From: Polaribacter sp.
GTDB taxonomy: Bacteria > Bacteroidota > Bacteroidia > Flavobacteriales > Flavobacteriaceae
Reading direction: 5' to 3'
Assembly: GCA_028343155.1 (NCBI GenBank)
Contig: JAOLXX010000006.1
Location: 1 to 64,000 of the forward strand
DNA length: 64,000 nt
How positions within the stretch are numbered: the first letter of the stretch is position 1; each line of letters opens with the position of its first letter. Both the position numbers and the translations under genes were made by a program. The notes under the pieces are model-generated. The model was not told the DNA's origin, searched no databases, and worked only from the letters and a program-made list of their open reading frames with translations. Below, in pieces: positions 1 through 8,423 of the stretch.

Positions 1-1777
1 TACCAGAATAAATATTGTTTTCACTAGATCTGCCTGGAAATGGGTTTAAACTTCTTCCTCTGGGTCTTCCAATTCTTTTGTTGTAACCAAAAGTAATGTT
101 TTCTCCGTCTTTAATTTCGTAACCAATATTTAGTGTAGGAAATAACTTTCCATAGGCTTTTATATCTGTTGTTATAGAAGTTTGTTGTTCAATTTCTATT
201 GAGGTATATTCATAACGTAATCCTGCTAAAAGAGATATTTTGTTAAACTTTTGTCCATATTGAAAATAAGCCGCATTTACAAATTCTTTATAATTAAAAG
301 AATTGTTCAAGTTAACATCTGGAATTAAAGGAGAATTGGATGTAATAAATAAAACATTTCCATTAGAATCCTTATTTACTGCTTCTGCTATGTAAAAACT
401 ATTATATAAATCTCTATAATTCACTCTATAACCTACTTCATATTGAATATTTTCTCCTACAGGATGTACATAATCCATTTGGAATAAAAAACGTTTTTCA
501 TCTTGATCTTCGATAACTTCTTCTAAATCATTTAAAGTATTTGTTTGTGTTTCAACTTCTGTAATGTCATTTAATTTGTCCTCAATTTCAAAAGAATACT
601 GAGTATTAATTGCTAATTTTCTACCATTTCCATCAAAATTATTTACATAATCTAAGGTGTATTGAATTCTTTTTTCATCTTCATGCTCATTTTCTGTTCT
701 AAAAGTAGCTTCATTTATATTGCCTAAACTATTAAATCTATCAATAGTATTTGAGTTGACATCATCATCATTACCAGTACTATAAATAATGTTTCCAATA
801 ATGCTAGAATTTTGAGAAATATAATATTCTGCACCAAAACTTGTAAAAAGAGATCTGTTTAATCTATCAAAATTTCTAACTTCTAAAACTCTTGCATTTT
901 GAGCAGTTGCTGAAAGGTAATTAGAATTATATAAAGAATTACCAAGAGACTTGCGGTAACGAAAGCCAGTATTTGTGAATAGGTTCCACTTTTTTGTTCT
1001 CCAATTTGCATTAAATGCAGAACCATACCTTTCAGGGTTTCCAATATCAAATTGTAAAGATCCATTAAAACCAGAAAGCTTATTTTTTCGTAAAATAATA
1101 TTTAAAATTCCTGCAGTTCCTTCAGCATCATATCTTGCTGACGGAGAAGTAATTACTTCTACTTTTTCTATGGCCTCTGCTGGTATTTGTCTTAGCGCTT
1201 CTGCACCGTTGATACCTACTAAAGCACTAGGTCTGCCATCAATTAAAATTGTAACGTTTTCATTTCCTCTTAGGCTTACATTTCCTTCAACATCTACTTG
1301 AACAGATGGAACATTACCTAAAACATCACTTGCGTTTCCACCACGAATTGATAAGTCTTTACCAATATTAAAAACCTTTTTGTCTAGCCTTATGTCTACA
1401 GTAGTCTTTTCTGCTATAATTACAATTTCATCTAAGGAACTTGAATCTTCTGATAGTTTTATTATACCAAAATCTTTATTTTCTGAGAGGTCTTGTGTAG
1501 GTAATTTTTTAGGTTTAAAAGAAATAAATTCTACACTTATTTCATGATTTCCTGCAGTAGTTTTTATACTAAACATTCCTTTAGAATCAGTAATACCACC
1601 ACTTATTTTTTTTGACTTTGTGTTTTTTAAAACAATAGTTGCATATTCTAATGGTTGATCTGTTTTAGCATCTATAACTTTACCAGTTAAAGAAATAGTT
1701 TTAAAATTAGATGATTTTTGTGCTGATAAGAGTGCAGAACTTAAAATACAAAATAAAAGTAGTAACGTTTTTTTCAT
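1..1777 (-). CDS. TonB-dependent receptor, outer-membrane beta-barrel family (partial, C-terminus beyond left edge)
   Basis: The frame starts at the ATG at 1775-1777 and stays open to base 1, so 592 residues of the N-terminal part are visible. It begins with a signal peptide (MKKTLLLLFCILSSALLSAQ), followed by a carboxypeptidase-regulatory-like domain (about residues 25-105), then a Plug domain (about 125-225, with LIDGRPSALVG and SARYDAEGTAGILNIIL), then beta-barrel strands ending near RIGRPRGRSLNPFPGR. This is the layout of the Bacteroidota outer-membrane beta-barrel subfamily of TonB receptors. The ligand cannot be told: no SusD partner is seen on the upstream side, and the downstream side is outside the window. 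It is on the same strand as arsC but 86 bp apart, which is not enough to link them in function. Confidence 0.92.
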   Translation of the reverse strand, partial: MKKTLLLLFCILSSALLSAQKSSNFKTISLTGKVIDAKTDQPLEYATIVLKNTKSKKISGGITDSKGMFSIKTTAGNHEISVEFISFKPKKLPTQDLSENKDFGIIKLSEDSSSLDEIVIIAEKTTVDIRLDKKVFNIGKDLSIRGGNASDVLGNVPSVQVDVEGNVSLRGNENVTILIDGRPSALVGINGAEALRQIPAEAIEKVEVITSPSARYDAEGTAGILNIILRKNKLSGFNGSLQFDIGNPERYGSAFNANWRTKKWNLFTNTGFRYRKSLGNSLYNSNYLSATAQNARVLEVRNFDRLNRSLFTSFGAEYYISQNSSIIGNIIYSTGNDDDVNSNTIDRFNSLGNINEATFRTENEHEDEKRIQYTLDYVNNFDGNGRKLAINTQYSFEIEDKLNDITEVETQTNTLNDLEEVIEDQDEKRFLFQMDYVHPVGENIQYEVGYRVNYRDLYNSFYIAEAVNKDSNGNVLFITSNSPLIPDVNLNNSFNYKEFVNAAYFQYGQKFNKISLLAGLRYEYTSIEIEQQTSITTDIKAYGKLFPTLNIGYEIKDGENITFGYNKRIGRPRGRSLNPFPGRSSENNIYSG

Positions 1778-1863
1778 TGATTGGGTTTAATTATGATTCA
1801 ATTTAAAACAGCAAATTTCTATTCAAGTTTAATGAGGTAACGTTAATATTTTGTTAAACAAAT

Positions 1864-2205
1864 TTAAAGAATTGATGTTATGTTTTCTAGAGGTCTACCA
1901 ATTGCAGCTTTTTCGCCATTTATAACAATTGGGCGTTCAATTAGTTTAGGGTTTTCAATCATTACTTTTATTATTTCTTCATCAGATAATTCTTTTCCTT
2001 TATAGTTTTCCTTCCAAACTTTTTCATTTTTTCTAACTAATTCAATAGGAGAGATGTCTAATAAATTAATAATTTCTGATACTTCTTTTTCTGAAGGAAC
2101 TTGGTCTAAATATTTTACTATTTCGAATTCTTTTCCAGAATTTTCTATAGCTTCTAAACCTTGCCTAGATTTTAAACAACGTGGATTGTGGTATATTTTT
2201 ATCAT
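1864..2205 (-). CDS. arsC: ArsC-family arsenate reductase (glutaredoxin-coupled type)
   Basis: This 113-residue protein has the small thioredoxin-fold ArsC/Spx/YffB layout. It carries the active-site segment IYHNPRCLKSRQG with a single catalytic Cys, the LVRKNE segment, and the RPIV followed by GRP segment that supplies the oxyanion-binding arginines in ArsC. A longer frame from a TTG at 2220 would add five residues, but the ATG at 2205 starts directly on the conserved MIKIYHNP, so I use it. There is no arsenite pump or ArsR nearby, so it may be a general ArsC-like protein rather than part of an arsenic resistance operon. It may be cotranscribed from prfB, 61 bp upstream. Confidence 0.85.
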   Translation of the reverse strand: MIKIYHNPRCLKSRQGLEAIENSGKEFEIVKYLDQVPSEKEVSEIINLLDISPIELVRKNEKVWKENYKGKELSDEEIIKVMIENPKLIERPIVINGEKAAIGRPLENITSIL

Positions 2206-2211
2206 TTTTTT

Positions 2212-2239
2212 AAGTTTCAAAGTTTCAAAGTTTCAAAGT
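2212..2239. repeat. Short tandem repeat, about three copies of a 9-bp unit
   Basis: The unit AGTTTCAAA is repeated about three times just upstream of arsC, in the gap after prfB. It looks like a slippage product. No function is evident. Confidence 0.7.
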
Positions 2240-2266
2240 CTTTTTAGTTTTGAATACTGAATACTG

Positions 2267-3361
2267 CTAACTATTTTTCTGCCCATTCAGCATCAGATAT
2301 GCTTTTAAAAAGGGATTTATATCTCCATTCATTACATTATCTACATTTCCAGTTTCGTGAGCAGTTCTGACATCTTTCACTAATTTGTAGGGATGCATTA
2401 CATAATTTCTAATTTGACTTCCCCATTCGTTTTTCAATTTTCCAGCTTCAATTTCATCTCTGGCAGCTTGTTGTTTTTGTAACTCAATTTCATACAATTG
2501 AGATTTTAACATTTTCATTGCAGTCGCTCTATTGTCATGTTGAGAACGAGAGTTAGAACAAGAAATCTGAATTCCAGTGGGCTTATGCGTTAACTGAACT
2601 TTCGTTTCCACTTTGTTTACATTTTGTCCGCCAGCACCACTTGAACGCGCAGTTACAATTTCTATATCTGCAGGATTTACGTCTATTTCTATAGAATCAT
2701 CTGCCACAGGAAAAACATATACAGAACCAAAAGTTGTATGACGTTTTGCATTGCTATCAAAAGGTGAAATACGAACCAAACGATGTACGCCATTTTCCCC
2801 TTTTAACCAACCAAAAGCATAATCGCCATCAATTTCTATAGTAATTGTTTTAATGCCGACAACATCTCCTGCTTGATAATTCAAAGTTTTTAATTTAAAA
2901 CCTTGTTTCTCTGCCCACATGGTGTACATTCTAGAGAGCATTTCTACCCAATCACAACTTTCTGTACCACCAGCACCAGCAGTAATTTGTATTGTTGCAG
3001 ACAAAGAATCACCTTCTTCAGAAAGCATATTTTTAAATTCTAAATCCTCTAAAAAAGTACTCGTTTTTTCAAATTGTACTATGACCTCACTTTCATCAAC
3101 TTCTCCTTCTTTGTAAAACTCATATAAAACATGTAGATCTTCATTCAGAGAGTTGGTTTTGTTATAATCTTTCACCCATTTTTTCTTGTAACGAAGTACT
3201 TTCATCAGTACTTCTGCTTCTTTAGGGTTGTTCCAAAAATCTGGATTTGCCGTTTTCTCTTCTTCATTGACAATTTCAATGAGTTTTTTATCAATCTCTA
3301 AATAAGATTTCAATTTCTCAATTCTGAAAGCGATCTCTTTAAGTTGTTCTTGTGTAATCAT
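2267..3361 (-). CDS. prfB: Peptide chain release factor 2
   Basis: This is the class I release factor that terminates translation at UGA and UAA. The 364 residues match the usual full length. The GGQ catalytic motif is at residues 244-246 ([11 protein letters not shown]) and the RF2-type stop-codon tripeptide SPF at 199-201. The gene is one uninterrupted frame from the ATG at 3361. The segment that in many bacteria holds the in-frame UGA and +1 frameshift site (around residues 20-26, SYLEID) has no stop codon, so the classical autoregulatory frameshift is absent here. A TAnnTTTG element lies just upstream. Confidence 0.97.
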   Translation of the reverse strand: MITQEQLKEIAFRIEKLKSYLEIDKKLIEIVNEEEKTANPDFWNNPKEAEVLMKVLRYKKKWVKDYNKTNSLNEDLHVLYEFYKEGEVDESEVIVQFEKTSTFLEDLEFKNMLSEEGDSLSATIQITAGAGGTESCDWVEMLSRMYTMWAEKQGFKLKTLNYQAGDVVGIKTITIEIDGDYAFGWLKGENGVHRLVRISPFDSNAKRHTTFGSVYVFPVADDSIEIDVNPADIEIVTARSSGAGGQNVNKVETKVQLTHKPTGIQISCSNSRSQHDNRATAMKMLKSQLYEIELQKQQAARDEIEAGKLKNEWGSQIRNYVMHPYKLVKDVRTAHETGNVDNVMNGDINPFLKAYLMLNGQKNS

Positions 3362-3369
3362 ACGTTGAA

Positions 3370-3377
3370 CAAAAATA
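3370..3377 (-). promoter_or_regulatory. Candidate -7 element for prfB (TATTTTTG)
   Basis: TATTTTTG on the minus strand fits the Bacteroidota consensus TAnnTTTG and ends 9 bp before the prfB start. No clear -33 TTG is seen at the usual spacing. Confidence 0.35.
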
Positions 3378-3868
3378 AACGAATTTTTATGACTTCTTGT
3401 TTTAAAAGTAAATAGAAATTATTTTTACATAGAGGTTCACGGTTTTAATAAGAGAAAACGCAGTGGACAAGCTTGTGAATCTCTCTAGAATAACTAACAA
3501 ATCAAATTATATTATAGAAGTTACTTATAGTGTAAGTTCTTTATATTTAAATATTTAATTCCAATTATTTTGATATTAAAAATTATTTACCATCTATATA
3601 CAAAACAAGAAAAAGAAGGAAGTGCGGGAAAAAATAAAATATCTTCTCATAAGTTTGTGCTTTTTAAGTTTAAATAAAGTTAATCAGAATTTTTATAAAG
3701 TAAACTATTTTTTTTATGAATTTAAGTGATGATTATTGGCTTAAGAAGAAATTTAGCAGCTATATTAATGACACACTAAGTATACTTGTTTTTTTTTGTT
3801 TTATTAGCTGAAAATTCCATAAACACCTTAAATTCTGTATTTTATTAAAAGCGTATTCATTTTTTCAT
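3378..3868. other. Divergent intergenic region, no gene recognised
   Basis: About 490 AT-rich bases between the divergent prfB and the crt regulator. I see no RNA gene. A 31-codon open frame (3716-3811, +) starts MNLSDDYWLKKKF but resembles nothing I know and has no supporting context, so it is not called as a gene. Confidence 0.6.
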
Positions 3869-3876
3869 TAAATTTG
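3869..3876 (+). promoter_or_regulatory. Candidate -7 element for the CarH-like regulator (TAAATTTG)
   Basis: TAAATTTG fits TAnnTTTG. A start site about 7 nt downstream would lie near 3883, between the two possible ATG codons (3879 and 3894), and so favours the second one. Confidence 0.35.
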
Positions 3877-3878
3877 TT

Positions 3879-4787
3879 ATGTTAGATGAAAAAATGAGCT
3901 ACATTAAAGAAAATTTTACTGTTAAAGACCTAGAGAATATTTCCAAAATTAAGGCACATACAATTCGTATTTGGGAAAAGAGATTTAATCTCTTAGCACC
4001 AAAAAGAACAACTACAAATATTCGGTTTTATTCCCATGAAAATTTACAGAAGTTCTTAAATATTGTTTTATTGTACAAAAATAATTTTAAGATTTCTAAG
4101 ATTGCAAAGATGTCTGATGAACAAATAATCAAACAATCAAGAAAATTAGCATATCAAAATGCTACGAATGATAAAGCAATCAATTCTTTTAAGCTATCTA
4201 TGTTTCAATTTGATAAAGTTTTATTTAATGATAAGTATCAGAAGTTGTTACATGAAATGACATTTCAAGATATATTTAAAGAGGTATTTATTCCTTTTTT
4301 AAATGACATTGGTTTACTTTGGCATACAGGGACTATATTGCCTGCTCATGAACACTTTATTTCAAATTTAATAACTCAAAAAATTCAAATAAATATTGAA
4401 AAATTGCAATATAGCACTCCTAAAACCAATAAAATATTCGTACTTTTTTTACCAGAAAATGAAGTTCATGAATTGGGTTTACTATATTTAAATTATGAGT
4501 TAATTTTAAGAGGAAATCAGACTGTTTATCTAGGGAAGAGTCTTCCTTTAACTAGTTTAGATTATTTCCTGAAAAAAGTAAAAGAAATTTGTTTTGTTAC
4601 TTCTATGACCATCATGCCACACGATCGTAAAGTTGAAAAATATTTCAAAGAGATTGATACAATTTTAAAAACTACAAATCACGAATTCATTGCTATTGGT
4701 AGCAAGACGAGTTTAGTGAATCCCTCAAGCTTCAATGCTAAAATTAAATTATATACCACTATTAAAGATTTACTCGAGGAATTATAA
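3879..4787 (+). CDS. MerR-family regulator with cobalamin-binding domains (CarH/LitR-like photoreceptor)
   Basis: The 302-residue protein has an N-terminal MerR winged helix (about 13-80, with IKAHTIRIWEKRFNLL), then a B12 cap domain (about 100-180) and a Rossmann B12-binding domain (about 185-300). The cap has the CarH signature W148-x9-E158-H159, and W148 is followed by H149, the counterpart of the CarH histidine that becomes the second axial ligand after light exposure. The Rossmann part has E195-x-H197-x2-G200, with H197 as lower axial ligand. In CarH, adenosylcobalamin holds a DNA-binding tetramer in the dark and light breaks it. Placement directly before crtI supports light control of carotenoid synthesis, by inference. 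The start may be the ATG at 3894, because the candidate promoter lies too close to 3879. Confidence 0.88.
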   Translation: MLDEKMSYIKENFTVKDLENISKIKAHTIRIWEKRFNLLAPKRTTTNIRFYSHENLQKFLNIVLLYKNNFKISKIAKMSDEQIIKQSRKLAYQNATNDKAINSFKLSMFQFDKVLFNDKYQKLLHEMTFQDIFKEVFIPFLNDIGLLWHTGTILPAHEHFISNLITQKIQINIEKLQYSTPKTNKIFVLFLPENEVHELGLLYLNYELILRGNQTVYLGKSLPLTSLDYFLKKVKEICFVTSMTIMPHDRKVEKYFKEIDTILKTTNHEFIAIGSKTSLVNPSSFNAKIKLYTTIKDLLEEL

Positions 4788-4823
4788 TAGTATCAAAAAA
4801 GAATGTAATGTTCGATTATTTCA

Positions 4824-4831
4824 TATATTTG
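4824..4831 (+). promoter_or_regulatory. Candidate -7 element for the crt genes (TATATTTG)
   Basis: TATATTTG matches TAnnTTTG and lies 16 bp before the crtI ATG, inside the 60-bp gap after the regulator. It suggests that the crt genes have their own promoter. Confidence 0.4.
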
Positions 4832-4839
4832 TTAAACAA
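4829..4839. promoter_or_regulatory. Candidate operator palindrome overlapping the crtI promoter
   Basis: TTGTTAAACAA is a perfect 5-bp inverted repeat around a central A. It overlaps the end of the candidate -7 element and lies within an imperfect longer palindrome (ATATTTGTT against AACAATATA). Repressor binding here would block the promoter. The regulator's own promoter has one similar half, TTTGTTA at 3873-3879. Confidence 0.35.
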
Positions 4840-4847
4840 TATATACA

Positions 4848-6311
4848 ATGAAAAATAATATTTACATTATTGGTTCCGGATTCTCTGCTTTAGCTGCTTC
4901 TTGTTATTTAGCAAAAGAGGGTTATAATGTTACTGTGCTTGAAAAAAATGATACTTTAGGAGGGAGAGCAAGGCAGTACAAAAATGAGGGTTTTACTTTT
5001 GATATTGGTCCTTCTTGGTATTGGATGCCAGATGTTTTTGAACGTTTTTTTGCCGATTTTGGCAAAAAACCATCTGACTATTATATTTTAGATAAATTGA
5101 ACCCTGGGTATGAAGTCTACTTTGGAAAAGAATCTTCTGTAAAAATATCTAGTGAATTAGAAGAAATTTATACACTTTTTGAAACAGAAGAAAAAGGAAG
5201 CGCAAAACATCTAAAAACTTTTTTAGAATCCGCAAAATCTAATTACGATACAGCCATAAAAGACCTGGTTTATAAACCGGGAATATCGCCTTTAGAATTA
5301 ATAAATACAACAACGATAGCAAGAGTTACCCAATTTTTTTCAACCATAAGAAAACAAGTTAGAAAAAATATAAAAAGTAATAAATTAATCAAAATTTTAG
5401 AATTTCCTGTTTTGTTTTTAGGAGCAAAACCAAGCAATACTCCAGCATTTTATAATTTTATGAACTATGCAGATTTTGGACTTGGGACTTGGCATCCAAG
5501 GGGAGGTATGTATAAAGTTATTGAAGGCATGGTATCGCTAGCAGAAAGTTTAGGAGTAAAGTTTATAACGAATGCAAATGTTGAAAAAATAACGACAGAT
5601 ACTTCCAAAAATGTAACTGGATTAATCGTTAATGGAGAAAATATTGAAACAAATTTAGTTTTAAGTGGCGCAGATTATCACCATACAGAAACACTATTAG
5701 ATGAAAATTTAAAACAATATTCTGCCAACTATTGGGACAAAAAAACATTCGCACCTTCCTCTCTTTTATTTTATGTAGGTTTTGATAAAAAAATAAAAAA
5801 TGTAAGTCACCATACCCTTTTCTTTGACACAGATTTTGATGCGCATGCAAAAGAAATTTATGATAATCCAATGTGGCCATCAGATCCTCTTTTTTATGCA
5901 AATTTCACCTCCATCACAGACAAAACATCTGCTCCAGAGGGAAAAGAAGCTGGTTTTTTCTTAATTCCTTTAGCTCCAGGAATTGAAGATACTAAAGAGT
6001 TAAGGGAAGAATATTTCCATAAAATTATGGACAGGTTAGAGAAATTAACCAATCAAGAAGTGAGAAAACAGGTGTTGTTTAAGAAATCATTTTGTGTAAA
6101 TGATTTCAAAGAGGCATACAACTCCTATAAAGGAAATGCCTACGGGATGGCAAATACATTGCTTCAAACCGCTTTTTTAAGACCAAAAATAAAGAGTAGT
6201 AAGGTGAATAATTTGTATTTTACAGGCCAATTAACCGTCCCTGGACCCGGAGTTCCCCCTGCTTTAATTTCAGGTAAAATAGTATCAGAATTAATCATTA
6301 AAAATCAATAA
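4848..6311 (+). CDS. crtI: Phytoene desaturase (CrtI type)
   Basis: This FAD-dependent desaturase/isomerase converts phytoene to lycopene. The 487-residue length fits the family. The N-terminal dinucleotide-binding motif is IIGSGFSALAASCYL, followed by LEKNDTLGGRARQ and GPSWYWMPD. The C-terminal CrtI signature is present as YFTGQLTVPGPGVPPALISGK. The gene starts 60 bp after the CarH-like regulator and ends 4 bp before crtB, so crtI and crtB are very likely cotranscribed. No second desaturase or ketolase (crtW) is in the cluster. Confidence 0.97.
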   Translation: MKNNIYIIGSGFSALAASCYLAKEGYNVTVLEKNDTLGGRARQYKNEGFTFDIGPSWYWMPDVFERFFADFGKKPSDYYILDKLNPGYEVYFGKESSVKISSELEEIYTLFETEEKGSAKHLKTFLESAKSNYDTAIKDLVYKPGISPLELINTTTIARVTQFFSTIRKQVRKNIKSNKLIKILEFPVLFLGAKPSNTPAFYNFMNYADFGLGTWHPRGGMYKVIEGMVSLAESLGVKFITNANVEKITTDTSKNVTGLIVNGENIETNLVLSGADYHHTETLLDENLKQYSANYWDKKTFAPSSLLFYVGFDKKIKNVSHHTLFFDTDFDAHAKEIYDNPMWPSDPLFYANFTSITDKTSAPEGKEAGFFLIPLAPGIEDTKELREEYFHKIMDRLEKLTNQEVRKQVLFKKSFCVNDFKEAYNSYKGNAYGMANTLLQTAFLRPKIKSSKVNNLYFTGQLTVPGPGVPPALISGKIVSELIIKNQ

Positions 6312-6315
6312 TTAT

Positions 6316-7158
6316 ATGAAAGAATTATTTGATAGTGTTTCTAATGACTGTAGTAAATTGGTAACTAAAAGTTACAGCACTTCGTTTTCGTTGGCTGTGA
6401 AAATGTTATCAAAAACAATTAGAAACGACATTTATAATATTTATGGTTTTGTCCGTTTTGCAGATGAAATTGTAGATACTTTTCATGCGTATGATAAAGA
6501 AATGTTGATGGAGCATTTTGAAAAAGATTACTACCTTTCTAAAGAGCAAGGAATTAGTTTAAATCCCATTTTAAACTCCTTTCAACAGACTGTTAACAAC
6601 TATGATATTTCTGATGAAATGGTGCAAGCATTTCTAAAAAGTATGAAAGCAGATTTATACAAAACGGAATACCAAACAAAAGCAGAGTACGACGAATATA
6701 TTTATGGATCTGCGGATGTTGTTGGTCTTATGTGTTTAAAAGTTTTTGTAAACGGTGATGATAAAAAGTTTAAAGAACTGAAAGATGCAGCAATGCGTTT
6801 GGGGTCTGCATTTCAAAAAGTGAATTTTTTAAGGGATCTAAAGGATGATTTTGAAGTATTAAATCGTTCTTACTTTCCAAATGTAGATTTAGGGAAATTA
6901 GATGCTTCTTCAAAACAAATTATTATCAATGAAATTGAGGCCGATTTTGATTTTGCATATCAAAATGGAATTCTTAAACTGCCTGTTGAGGCAAAATTTG
7001 GAGTGTATATGGCTTTCAGATATTATAAAAGGTTATTGAAAAAGTTACATAAAGTTCCTTCAGAAAAAATAATGGATACTAGAATTAGAATTTCAAACCC
7101 AATGAAAATTAATCTTTTAGCCAGAAGTTATGTGAAATATAAATTAAATATTATTTAA
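6316..7158 (+). CDS. crtB: Phytoene synthase
   Basis: This squalene/phytoene-synthase-family protein of 280 residues condenses two geranylgeranyl diphosphates to phytoene. Both Mg-diphosphate-binding Asp-rich motifs are present: DEIVD at residues 50-54 and RDLKDD at 173-178. The substrate-pocket segment SYSTSFSLAVKML lies near the N-terminus. It sits 4 bp after crtI and 2 bp before crtZ, which suggests translational coupling within one transcript. It supplies the first committed step for the genes around it. Confidence 0.97.
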   Translation: MKELFDSVSNDCSKLVTKSYSTSFSLAVKMLSKTIRNDIYNIYGFVRFADEIVDTFHAYDKEMLMEHFEKDYYLSKEQGISLNPILNSFQQTVNNYDISDEMVQAFLKSMKADLYKTEYQTKAEYDEYIYGSADVVGLMCLKVFVNGDDKKFKELKDAAMRLGSAFQKVNFLRDLKDDFEVLNRSYFPNVDLGKLDASSKQIIINEIEADFDFAYQNGILKLPVEAKFGVYMAFRYYKRLLKKLHKVPSEKIMDTRIRISNPMKINLLARSYVKYKLNII

Positions 7159-7160
7159 AG

Positions 7161-7604
7161 ATGTTTGCAATTATTACTCTTTTTGTTTTTATACTGATGG
7201 AAGGTATAACTTGGTGTACACATAAATATATCATGCATGGTTTTGGATGGTTTTTACACGAGGATCACCACCAGCCAAAATATAGTGGTTTTGAAAAGAA
7301 CGATGCTTTCTTCGTGGTTTTTGCAGTACCAAGTATTGCATTATTTTATTTTGGTACCTATACCGTTCATACTTATTTATTCTATATTGGATTGGGAATT
7401 TTGTGTTATGGACTTTCTTATTTCTTAATACATGATGTTTTAATTCACCAACGTTTTAAATGGTTTAAAAACACAAAAAATGCTTATCTAAGAGGTCTTA
7501 GAAAAGCACATAAAATACATCATAAAAATATGGGGAAAGAAGATAGCCAATGTTTTGGAATGTTATTTGTACCTTTCAAGTATTTCCAAAAAGCTAATAT
7601 CTAA
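7161..7604 (+). CDS. crtZ: Beta-carotene hydroxylase (CrtZ type)
   Basis: This is a 147-residue integral-membrane non-haem di-iron hydroxylase that adds 3-hydroxyl groups to beta-carotene, giving zeaxanthin. All four histidine clusters are visible: H21xxxxH26, H33xxHH37, H91xxxxH96 and H117xxHH121. Hydrophobic segments lie at the N-terminus and at about 50-90. The stop codon overlaps the start of crtYcd in a TAATG junction, a sign of translational coupling. Because the cluster has no ketolase, zeaxanthin is the expected end product. Confidence 0.95.
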   Translation: MFAIITLFVFILMEGITWCTHKYIMHGFGWFLHEDHHQPKYSGFEKNDAFFVVFAVPSIALFYFGTYTVHTYLFYIGLGILCYGLSYFLIHDVLIHQRFKWFKNTKNAYLRGLRKAHKIHHKNMGKEDSQCFGMLFVPFKYFQKANI

Positions 7605-8281
7605 TGCTTCTATACCTGTTTTTAAATCTAGGCACTATTAGTATTCCTTTGCTATATTCTTTTGAAAAAAACATGCGGTTTATCAAAGATTGGAAATCCA
7701 TTTTTCTATCTTTAACTATCGTTGCTACCGTTTTCTTAATTTGGGATGTGCTTTTTACTGCAAATGGAGTTTGGGGTTTCAACCCCAGTTATCATTTAAG
7801 TATTTTACTTTTTGGAATGCCACTTGAAGAATGGTTGTTCTTTTTTTGTATTCCCTTTGCAAGTGTCTTTATCCATTATTCTCTAGCTTATTTTAAACCC
7901 GACTTACTTATTTCAGAAAAAGCAACAAAGTTTATTACGCTTTTTTTAAGTGTTTTTTTATTGCCTGTAATTATAATGAATTTAGAGAAAGCGTATACGT
8001 TTGTAAATTATAGTTTTCTCTTTTTTGTTTTGCTGATAGGTTTTTTTTACGGTATCAAGCTGTTACAGCGATTCTATATCGCCTTTTTATTGATCTTAAT
8101 CCCTTTTTTTATTGTCAATGGGGTGCTAACAGGAACAGGAATTGATGAACCTGTAGTTTGGTATAACAATGCAGAAAACTTAGGAATTCGTTTAGGAACA
8201 ATTCCTATTGAAGACATAGGTTATGCTTTTACAATGATTTTTGGAAATATTTTGTTGATTGAGCGGTTTAAGAAAAAATAA
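7604..8281 (+). CDS. crtYcd: Lycopene cyclase, fused CrtYc-CrtYd type
   Basis: This 225-residue membrane protein carries two homologous lycopene-cyclase halves, with six or more hydrophobic helices. Each half has the PxE(E/D) motif of this family: PLEE at residues 73-76 and PIED at 201-204. It is the fused form of the heterodimeric actinobacterial CrtYc/CrtYd cyclase and converts lycopene to beta-carotene. The start ATG overlaps the crtZ stop by one base. It is the last gene of the crt cluster and is followed by a strong inverted repeat that probably ends the transcript. Confidence 0.94.
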   Translation: MLLYLFLNLGTISIPLLYSFEKNMRFIKDWKSIFLSLTIVATVFLIWDVLFTANGVWGFNPSYHLSILLFGMPLEEWLFFFCIPFASVFIHYSLAYFKPDLLISEKATKFITLFLSVFLLPVIIMNLEKAYTFVNYSFLFFVLLIGFFYGIKLLQRFYIAFLLILIPFFIVNGVLTGTGIDEPVVWYNNAENLGIRLGTIPIEDIGYAFTMIFGNILLIERFKKK

Positions 8282-8377
8282 TAAGCCTCAAAAATACTTT
8301 AATGTATAGCCAACCAAAAAAGTCATTTAACCAGCTTATTTCTGTAAATAAAAAAAACACGTTCTTCCTTATATATA

Positions 8378-8417
8378 TTTTCTCTCTAATGTATATGAAA
8401 ACACATTAGAGAGAAAA
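8378..8417. terminator. Inverted repeat between convergent crtYcd and pntB, probable bidirectional terminator
   Basis: There is a perfect 15-bp inverted repeat (TTTTCTCTCTAATGT and its complement) around a 10-nt loop. It lies 96 bp after the crtYcd stop and 6 bp from the pntB stop. The stem ends in A/T runs that can serve as the U tract in both directions. Confidence 0.65.
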
Positions 8418-8423
8418 AATGGA

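Noticed and set aside
2212..2239. CRISPR-like repeats
   Set aside because: The 9-bp units are directly adjacent with no spacers; it is a simple tandem repeat.
3716..3811. 31-codon open frame before the CarH-like gene
   Set aside because: No homology I recognise, no ribosome-binding or promoter support, and chance frames of this length are common in this base composition.
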